Below, in pieces: positions 1 to 7,830 of a stretch of 7,830 bases of DNA; within the stretch, counting starts at the first letter, position 1; each line of letters opens with the position of its first letter. The notes beneath the pieces are model-generated. The model had not been told where the DNA came from, searched no databases, and worked only from the letters and a program-made list of their open reading frames with translations. A program made the translations under genes and the position numbers. This DNA is from Pseudomonas sp. (GTDB taxonomy: Bacteria; Pseudomonadota; Gammaproteobacteria; Pseudomonadales; Pseudomonadaceae): the NCBI GenBank assembly GCA_003527165.1, contig DPSI01000364.1, forward strand, positions 1-7,830, in the 5' to 3' direction.

Positions 1-280
<280 letters not shown>

Positions 281-295
281 TTAATCGACTGATCG

Positions 296-324
296 TGGAA
301 ACATTATTGCACTATGGGGATAAT
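296..324 (+). promoter_or_regulatory. candidate sigma70 promoter for the LysR regulator gene
   Basis: TGGAAA at 296-301 matches the -35 consensus in 4 of 6 positions. It is separated by exactly 17 bp from GATAAT at 319-324, which matches the -10 consensus in 5 of 6. Transcription would begin near 331, about 40 nt before the regulator's ATG. A second GATAAT at 349-354 lacks a good -35. The match is by eye and has no experimental support. Confidence 0.35.
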
Positions 325-348
325 CTGCTTCGAGGCAGACGCCTATCC
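318..348. promoter_or_regulatory. candidate operator dyad in the adhC-gfnR divergent region
   Basis: TCTGC (324-328) and GCAGA (335-339) form a perfect 5-bp inverted repeat around a 6-bp centre. They are flanked by a second inverted pair, GGATA (318-322) and TATCC (344-348), placed slightly asymmetrically. LysR-type regulators bind interrupted dyads between themselves and a divergent target. This one overlaps the start region of the proposed regulator promoter, which would suit autorepression. It does not fit the simple T-N11-A LysR box exactly, so the assignment is tentative. Confidence 0.3.
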
Positions 349-371
349 GATAATGCGACAGGTTTTTCACT

Positions 372-1271
372 ATGAATCGATGGGAAGGTCTCGATGAGTT
401 CGTCGCCGTAGCCGAATGCGGCAGCTTCATGCGGGCCGCGGAGCATCTACGCGTTTCGTCCTCGCACATCAGCCGACAGGTGGCGCGCCTCGAGGAACGC
501 CTGCAGGCGCGACTGCTCTACCGCACCACACGCCGCGTGTCGCTAACCGAAGCCGGTCATACCTTTCTGGCCCGCTGTCAGCGATTGATTGAGGAGCGCG
601 ACGAAGCCTTTCACGCTGTCAGCGACCTGCATGCCGCCCCGACAGGCCTGCTGCGCATGACCGCCGCGGTGGCCTATGGAGAACGCTTCATCGTGCCGCT
701 GGTGAACGATTTCATGGCGCAGCACCCGCAGCTGCGGGTCGATATCGAGCTGTCCAACCGTACCCTGGATCTGGTCCAGGAAGGCTACGACCTGGCGATA
801 CGCCTGGGGCGCCTGAGCGAATCGCGACTGGTGGCGACACGCATCGCCCCCCGCGCCATGTATCTATGCGCCGCGCCGAGTTATCTCGAACGCTACGGGC
901 GACCGCACACCCTGTCCGAACTGGCACGGCACAACTGCCTGGTGGGCACGGGGGACGCCTGGATGCTGCAGGTCGAAGGTCGCGAGCAGCCATTCAAGCC
1001 CTCCGGCAACTGGCGTTGCAACAGCGGCCAAGCGGTACTGGACGCCGCACTTCGAGGGTTCGGGCTCTGCCAGCTGCCGGACTATTATGTTCAGGAGCCA
1101 CTGCGCCGCGGCGAACTGGTGTCCTTGCTGGAAGCCAACCAGCCACCGAACACGGCGGTCTGGGCCGTCTATCCGCAGCGCCGTTACCCGTTGCCGAAAG
1201 TGCGACTGCTGATCCAGGCGCTCAAAGATGGGCTCGCCATGCGCCCCGAGTACCGCAGCCAACGCGGTTGA
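372..1271 (+). CDS. gfnR: LysR-family transcriptional regulator, probable GfnR (formaldehyde detoxification regulator)
   Basis: This 299-residue protein has the standard LysR length and layout. A winged helix-turn-helix covers residues 1-60 (LDEFVAVAECGSFMRAAEHL, then SSSHISRQVARLEERLQARL and the wing TRRVSLTEAG), followed by a linker helix. A periplasmic-binding-protein-like effector domain runs from about residue 90 to 290 (GLLRMTAAVAYGERFIVPLV, then the GYDLAIRLG motif near 138-146). It acts on DNA in the cytoplasm. The neighbouring divergent gene encodes glutathione-dependent formaldehyde dehydrogenase, and in Pseudomonas aeruginosa the LysR gene beside adhC is gfnR, an activator of formaldehyde detoxification. 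The symbol is inferred from that context and recalled synteny. Without the neighbour I would only say 'CrgA/YafC-like LysR regulator'. The ATG follows a weak site (ACAGG at 358-362). Autoregulation through the shared 150-bp intergenic region is likely but not shown. Confidence 0.85.
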   Translation: MNRWEGLDEFVAVAECGSFMRAAEHLRVSSSHISRQVARLEERLQARLLYRTTRRVSLTEAGHTFLARCQRLIEERDEAFHAVSDLHAAPTGLLRMTAAVAYGERFIVPLVNDFMAQHPQLRVDIELSNRTLDLVQEGYDLAIRLGRLSESRLVATRIAPRAMYLCAAPSYLERYGRPHTLSELARHNCLVGTGDAWMLQVEGREQPFKPSGNWRCNSGQAVLDAALRGFGLCQLPDYYVQEPLRRGELVSLLEANQPPNTAVWAVYPQRRYPLPKVRLLIQALKDGLAMRPEYRSQRG

Positions 1272-1392
1272 GTTGCGACTGCACCGCGCGTCCGACTGCC
1301 AATCCACTGGCGGAACCCGCGTAATCCGGTCACGTCGATATTCTGTAGCCGGTGCCCTTTGCCTTTGCCTGGAGCTATCCGGCGATTCAATC

Positions 1393-1398
1393 AGGAGG
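1393..1398 (+). promoter_or_regulatory. strong ribosome binding site that fixes the start of the HPF-like gene
   Basis: AGGAGG lies 5 nt upstream of the ATG at 1404. It is a near-perfect Shine-Dalgarno. It decides against the in-frame ATG at 1359, which would place this sequence inside the coding region and add 15 residues absent from HPF proteins. Confidence 0.85.
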
Positions 1399-1403
1399 AC
1401 ATC

Positions 1404-1718
1404 ATGCAGATTCTGGTGAACAGCAATCACAGCGTCAACGTGACCAGCAACCTCGAGGAGCACGTAAAGGCAACCGTGGAGAGCGAGCTGGAGCGTTTCG
1501 ATGATCAGCTGACCCGAGTCGAAGTTCATCTCAACGATGAAAACAGCGGTAAAAGTGGCCCTCAGGACAAGCGTTGTCAGATGGAAGCCAGGGTGAAAGG
1601 CCATGAGCCGATCTCGACGACCCACAAGGCGGACTCCATGACACTCGCCATCGATGGTGCCGCAGCAAAGCTCAGCCATGCCCTGGCGCATGCGTTGGAC
1701 AAACTCAACCATCACTGA
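1404..1718 (+). CDS. HPF/RaiA-family ribosome-associated (hibernation) protein, short form
   Basis: This 104-residue protein begins MQILVNSNHSVNVTSNLEEH, the classic opening of the S30AE / sigma-54 modulation family. It keeps the family's order: a first beta strand, helix 'EEHVKATVESELERFDDQLT', the strand 'RVEVHLNDEN', a strand ending in 'MEARVKGHE', and a second helix 'DSMTLAIDGAAAKLSHALAH'. Family members bind the 30S decoding centre between A and P sites and keep stationary-phase ribosomes inactive. It has the single-domain length of short HPF or RaiA (95-113 residues) and lacks the long-HPF C-terminal dimerisation domain. The second helix carries histidines (KLSHALAHALDKLNHH) where E. 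coli HPF has more Lys/Arg. Pseudomonads normally carry another hpf beside rpoN, so this is probably an extra paralogue, and for that reason no symbol is given. It lies 71 bp upstream of a release-factor-like gene on the same strand, probably cotranscribed. No convincing promoter was seen in 1272-1403. Confidence 0.9.
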   Translation: MQILVNSNHSVNVTSNLEEHVKATVESELERFDDQLTRVEVHLNDENSGKSGPQDKRCQMEARVKGHEPISTTHKADSMTLAIDGAAAKLSHALAHALDKLNHH

Positions 1719-1789
1719 CCATTTGCCTGTCGAACCAGGCCGCCATGTCCACGAGGGACCGAACCACCTGACTACGAAAGAGGCCATGC

Positions 1790-2956
1790 ATGAACAGATT
1801 GCTCGATCGTGAAATCATGTCCCAGCTACTGGCAAAGCGCGAGGCGCCGTGTCTATCGCTGTACCAGCCCACCCACCGCAGCTTTCCCGAGCGCCAGCAG
1901 GATCCCATCCGTTTCAAACATCTAGTGCGCCAGCTGGAGGATGCTCTCAAGCAGCAGGGCCGAGGCGACCAGGCCAAATCGCTACTCGAGCCGTTTTACG
2001 CACTGATCGATAACGTCGATTTCTGGAACTTCAACCGCGATGGACTGGCCGTGTTCGGCGCCAGGGACTATTTCGAGGTGTTCCGCCTGCAACGCAGCGT
2101 ACCGGAGCTGGCCGTTGCCAATGATCGGATGCACCTCAAGCCATTGCTGCGCATCGCCCAGTCAGCCGATCGCTACCAGATACTGGCGATCACCCTGGAT
2201 TCGGTACGCCTGTTCGAAGGCAACCGTGACGGTGTCGATGAAGTCCGGCTTGCCGACGGCGTACCGAAGACCGTGGAGGAGGCGCTTGGCCGCGAACTGA
2301 CCGAAAAAGGTCAGACCGGGTTTCCTCAAGGCTATAGCCGGGCCAGCGAACGTGGTGATCCGATGCAGGTCGAAAGCGGCGGTGCTGGACGACAGGACGA
2401 GATTGATCGTGATCGCGAACGCTTTTTCCGCGAAGTGGATCGTGCTGTCCTCGAGCATCACAGCCGCAGGACCCGGCTGCCGCTAATTCTCGCAGCCCTT
2501 CCCGAGCACCAGTTCCATTTCCGCAAGCTCAGCCACAACGAGTTTCTTTTACCCGAGGGTATCGAGAACGATGCTTCGTTGCTCAGCCACGACGAATTGC
2601 GGGAAAAAAGCTGGATGGTCATGCAGCCGCGCTATATCAAGCGTCTCGAAGGTTTCATCAACCAGTACGGAGAGTCGCGTGGACAGGGGCTCGCCACCGA
2701 TCAGCTCGAACAGATCGGCCAGGCCACCCTTGAAGGTCGCGTAGCGACGTTGCTGGTTGAAACCGAGCGGCAGATCCCCGGTATAGCGGACAAGCAGCAG
2801 GGCAAAGCGCTAGCCGTCGATGACGACTCGGCCACGACGCCCGATCTGCTTGATGAGCTGACTATCTGGACATTGGAGCAAGGCGGCGAAGTCATCTCGG
2901 TGCCCACCGAGCGCATGCCGACCCAGAGCGGTGCGGCTGCCATCTATCGCTACTAG
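1790..2956 (+). CDS. eRF1/Pelota-like protein of the bacterial archaeo-eukaryotic release factor class (baeRF, probably family 3)
   Basis: This 388-residue cytoplasmic protein shows the three-part eRF1-like layout. The N-terminal domain has CLSLYQPTHRSFPERQQDPI (residues 21-40). A middle domain (about 125-275) has the strand YQILAITLDSVRLFEG and a G-rich loop, GGAGRQ at 197-202, followed by an acidic/basic helix where eRF1 carries its GGQ loop. A C-terminal L7Ae-like domain (about 303-388) has 'EGRVATLLVETE', a 'DLLDELTIWTLEQGGEV' helix, and the ending AAAIYRY seen across the class. Proteins of this class are thought to bind the ribosomal A site; the distant relative Balon is a hibernation factor. 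The GGQ glutamine is not in place, so peptidyl-tRNA hydrolysis is doubtful. The ATG follows AAGAGG with 6 nt spacing. Location directly after an HPF-like gene supports a hibernation or rescue role, which is inference. The exact subfamily number is from memory. Confidence 0.85.
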   Translation: MNRLLDREIMSQLLAKREAPCLSLYQPTHRSFPERQQDPIRFKHLVRQLEDALKQQGRGDQAKSLLEPFYALIDNVDFWNFNRDGLAVFGARDYFEVFRLQRSVPELAVANDRMHLKPLLRIAQSADRYQILAITLDSVRLFEGNRDGVDEVRLADGVPKTVEEALGRELTEKGQTGFPQGYSRASERGDPMQVESGGAGRQDEIDRDRERFFREVDRAVLEHHSRRTRLPLILAALPEHQFHFRKLSHNEFLLPEGIENDASLLSHDELREKSWMVMQPRYIKRLEGFINQYGESRGQGLATDQLEQIGQATLEGRVATLLVETERQIPGIADKQQGKALAVDDDSATTPDLLDELTIWTLEQGGEVISVPTERMPTQSGAAAIYRY

Positions 2957-2971
2957 CCGAGCGATGACCAT

Positions 2972-3044
2972 GAGACGGCCGAAGGAGACGGGCCTCTCGC
3001 TGATTGATTGGACAGGCAGCGCTGGCCTTCAGGATTGCCAGCGC
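2972..3044. terminator. candidate hairpins at the convergent baeRF/ispD junction
   Basis: Two stem-loops lie where the plus-strand and minus-strand genes meet. The first pairs GAGA-GGCC (2972-2980, with a bulged C at 2976) with GGCC-TCTC (2991-2998). The second is a perfect 8-bp stem, GCGCTGGC (3019-3026) with GCCAGCGC (3037-3044), around a 10-nt loop, and it overlaps the last codons of ispD. Neither is followed by a clear U-run on either strand. Intrinsic termination is therefore possible but weakly supported. Confidence 0.3.
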
Positions 3045-3733
3045 CGTTCCAACCATTGCAGGTCTTCCGGGCGAGTCACCTTAAGATTATCTGCACGCCC
3101 CTCGATCAGCTTCGGGTGATGTCCCGCCCATTCCAGCGCCGACGCCTCGTCGGTGACCGCCGCATCAGCTTCGAGCGCCCCGGCAAGCGCATCGCGGAGC
3201 GCCCCGAGACGGAACATCTGCGGCGTGAACGCCTGCCATATCACGCTGCGATCAATCGTTTCAGATACCCGTCCATCGATGCCCACACGCTTCAGCGTAT
3301 CCCTCGCCGGCACAGCGAGCAGCCCCCCCACCGGATCATCCGCCAGCTCGGTCAGTAGCTTGTCGAGATCCTGACGCGAGAGATTGGGACGTGCTGCGTC
3401 GTGCACCAGCACCCATGCGTTGTCCCCTGCACCTAGCTCGGCTAAATGGCGCAGCCCGGCAAGCACCGAATCGGAACGCTCGGCACCGCCATCGGCGCGA
3501 TAAATACGCGGGTCGTTGGCGCAACATAGCCCTGACCAGTAGGGATCTTTAGCCGCGAGACTGACCACTAGCCCCTGCAGCCCAGGGTGGCCGAGAAAAC
3601 AGTCGAGGGTATGTTCGATGATCGTCTTGCCGGCTAGAGGCAAGTATTGCTTGGGCCGATCTGCACGCATGCGACTACCGACACCCGCAGCCGGAATGAC
3701 AACCCAGAACGACGGAGGCATAGCCACTTTCAC
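3029..3733 (-). CDS. ispD: 2-C-methyl-D-erythritol 4-phosphate cytidylyltransferase
   Basis: IspD joins CTP and methylerythritol 4-phosphate into CDP-ME in the MEP isoprenoid pathway, in the cytoplasm. The 234 residues carry all expected motifs. These are the nucleotide-binding loop PAAGVGSRM (14-22) with the catalytic basic residues in RADRPKQY (23-30), VHDAARP (110-116), the substrate-site 'ARDTLKRV' (143-150), TPQMF (170-174), TDEAS (194-198) and GRADNLKVT (212-220). Length is normal. The first possible start is a GTG at 3733, overlapping the ftsB stop in a GTGA arrangement and suggesting translational coupling. An ATG at 3721 (giving MPPSFWVV) is equally plausible, since homologues carry only a few residues before FW-VIPAAG. 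Neither start has a clear Shine-Dalgarno. It is the last gene of the minus-strand cluster. The usual partner ispF does not follow directly; the convergent baeRF gene lies beyond. Confidence 0.97.
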   Translation of the reverse strand: MKVAMPPSFWVVIPAAGVGSRMRADRPKQYLPLAGKTIIEHTLDCFLGHPGLQGLVVSLAAKDPYWSGLCCANDPRIYRADGGAERSDSVLAGLRHLAELGAGDNAWVLVHDAARPNLSRQDLDKLLTELADDPVGGLLAVPARDTLKRVGIDGRVSETIDRSVIWQAFTPQMFRLGALRDALAGALEADAAVTDEASALEWAGHHPKLIEGRADNLKVTRPEDLQWLERRWQS

Positions 3734-4071
3734 TCGGTGAGCTGGTAGAGAGTCTCGCCCTCTTTGACCATGCCGAGTTCGTGACGAGCACGCTCCTCGA
3801 CGGTTTCCATGCCCTGCTTGAGCTCCCTTACTTCGGCTTCGAGAATGCGATTGCGCTCAAGAAGACGCTGATTCTCGCCCTGCTGTTCAGCGATCTGTTT
3901 ATTCAATCCGCTGACCTGAGCAAGGCTTCCCTCGCCCACCCAAAGACGGTACTGCAAGCCACCCAACAGCAGGATCAGTACGACGAACAACCAGTAAGGA
4001 CTGCGCATGGACGGCATGGAACGGGTTCGGTTGGTTTCCATTAACGGTGTATAGGCAGCGGTCAACGACAT
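3730..4071 (-). CDS. ftsB: cell division protein FtsB, possibly with an extended N-terminus
   Basis: FtsB is a small inner-membrane divisome protein that forms the FtsQ-FtsL-FtsB complex and signals activation of septal peptidoglycan synthesis. In the 113-residue reading, one transmembrane segment lies at about 27-39 (WLFVVLILLLGGL). It is followed by the periplasmic part with QYRLWVGEGSLAQV, a leucine/glutamate-rich coiled coil (about 50-95) and the conserved tail VEERARHELGMVKEGETLYQ. Other pseudomonads usually begin at MRSPYW-like sequence, here at 4008, giving 92 residues. The ATG at 4071 is chosen because it alone has a strong Shine-Dalgarno (AAAGGAGA, 4079-4086); those at 4041, 4017 and 4008 have none. 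If the short start is real, the coding region is 3730-4008. The gene overlaps ispD by 4 bp and follows eno after a 261-bp gap holding a large palindrome. Confidence 0.93.
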   Translation of the reverse strand: MSLTAAYTPLMETNRTRSMPSMRSPYWLFVVLILLLGGLQYRLWVGEGSLAQVSGLNKQIAEQQGENQRLLERNRILEAEVRELKQGMETVEERARHELGMVKEGETLYQLTE

Positions 4072-4078
4072 GGCCGGC

Positions 4079-4086
4079 TCTCCTTT
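4079..4086 (-). promoter_or_regulatory. strong ribosome binding site upstream of the long ftsB start
   Basis: On the minus strand the sequence AAAGGAGA ends 7 nt before the ATG at 4071. It is the only good Shine-Dalgarno near any candidate ftsB start, and it supports the 113-residue form. Confidence 0.65.
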
Positions 4087-4137
4087 GCTGGCTAGCGCAT
4101 CGCCTGATATCTGCGGCGACCTTAACAGCGCTGACCG

Positions 4138-4146
4138 TTATCCACA
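4138..4146 (+). promoter_or_regulatory. perfect-consensus DnaA box upstream of ftsB
   Basis: TTATCCACA matches the strict DnaA box in all nine positions. It lies about 70 bp upstream of the ftsB start and ends where the large palindrome's outer arm begins. A single box can occur by chance in a genome, but this placement in a division-gene leader makes DnaA control conceivable. No origin features such as clustered boxes or an AT-rich unwinding region are present. Confidence 0.45.
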
Positions 4147-4317
4147 AAAAGGGCGACTAACCAGTCTATGTGAAAACGTAGCGAACGAAGGTTAGGCGAG
4201 GCAAAAACAGGCGAAGAAGCGGAATTTACGAGTTGTAAATGAGCATTCTGAGCCTGTTTTTAACGCAGCATCACCGAGCGCAGTAGTTTTCACACAGCCT
4301 GTAGCGCCGCCCCTTTT
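4146..4317. repeat. large imperfect palindrome between eno and ftsB (REP/MITE-like or structured-RNA element)
   Basis: Paired arms nest around a centre near 4232. From outside in, AAAA/TTTT and GGGCG/CGCCC lie at the ends. CAGTCTATGTGAAAAC (4162-4177) pairs with GTTTTCACACAGCCTG (4286-4301), 14 of 16. AAAAACAGGC (4203-4212) pairs perfectly with GCCTGTTTTT (4252-4261), AGAA (4215-4218) with TTCT (4246-4249), and ATTTAC (4224-4229) with GTAAAT (4235-4240) around a 5-nt loop, GAGTT. Arms at 4178-4202 and 4262-4285 pair poorly. The innermost 59 nt form a long hairpin with symmetric internal loops. It begins 15 bp past the eno stop, and the AAAAACAGGC stem ends in a T-run on either strand, so it could end or attenuate eno transcription before ftsB. 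Other copies elsewhere in the genome are expected if it is a dispersed repeat, but none occurs in this window. Confidence 0.8.
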
Positions 4318-4332
4318 CTAGCATGCGAAGTA

Positions 4333-7830
<3,498 letters not shown>

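Noticed and set aside
1357..1371. Short tandem TTTGCC TTTGCC upstream of the HPF-like gene
   Set aside because: Two copies of six bases is too little to call a repeat or binding site.
1359..1403. Upstream in-frame ATG for the HPF-like gene
   Set aside because: It would put the strong AGGAGG inside the coding region and add residues not found in HPF proteins; the ATG at 1404 is clearly better.
1725..1740. Small hairpin GCCTG/CAGGC between the HPF-like and baeRF genes
   Set aside because: Only 5 bp, no U-run, and expected by chance in GC-rich sequence. It is not evidence for a terminator splitting the two genes.
864..1787. Minus-strand open frame of 307 codons spanning gfnR, the HPF-like gene and both intergenic regions
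   Set aside because: It runs antisense through two well-supported genes and has no recognisable domain.
4072..4332. Possible small protein gene in the eno-ftsB gap
   Set aside because: The stretch is taken up by the palindrome and the ftsB leader. No frame with a ribosome binding site and protein-like composition was seen.

Overview
The window is high-GC, tightly packed gammaproteobacterial chromosome. The protein sequences and gene order point to a pseudomonad, probably of the Pseudomonas stutzeri (Stutzerimonas) group. The genus is recognised from memory of protein sequences and of the pyrG-kdsA-eno-ftsB-ispD and adhC-gfnR orders in Pseudomonas; it was not tested by a search.

Left part (1-1271): the 5' end of a glutathione-dependent formaldehyde dehydrogenase gene (adhC/frmA) leaves the window on the minus strand. 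It is divergent from a LysR-type regulator of the GfnR kind. The 150 bp between them holds a small dyad and a plausible promoter, which fits a formaldehyde-detoxification gene and its own regulator.

Middle part (1404-2956): two plus-strand genes probably form a small operon. The first encodes a 104-residue HPF/RaiA-like ribosome-associated protein with a very good Shine-Dalgarno site. The second encodes a 388-residue protein of the bacterial archaeo-eukaryotic release-factor-like (baeRF) class, related to eRF1/Pelota and more distantly to the hibernation factor Balon. Together they look like an accessory ribosome-hibernation or rescue module, the least conventional content of the window.

Right part (3029-7830, minus strand): a housekeeping cluster is read pyrG (5' end off the window), kdsA, eno, ftsB, ispD. 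pyrG/kdsA and ftsB/ispD overlap by 4 bp, and kdsA/eno are 33 bp apart. The products serve CTP synthesis, Kdo synthesis for LPS, glycolysis, cell division and isoprenoid synthesis. The only long gap (4072-4332) lies between eno and ftsB. It holds an imperfect palindrome of about 170 bp with tandem G-A mismatches on the plus strand, and a perfect-consensus DnaA box at its edge.

No tRNA, rRNA, CRISPR, transposase or prophage gene was seen.
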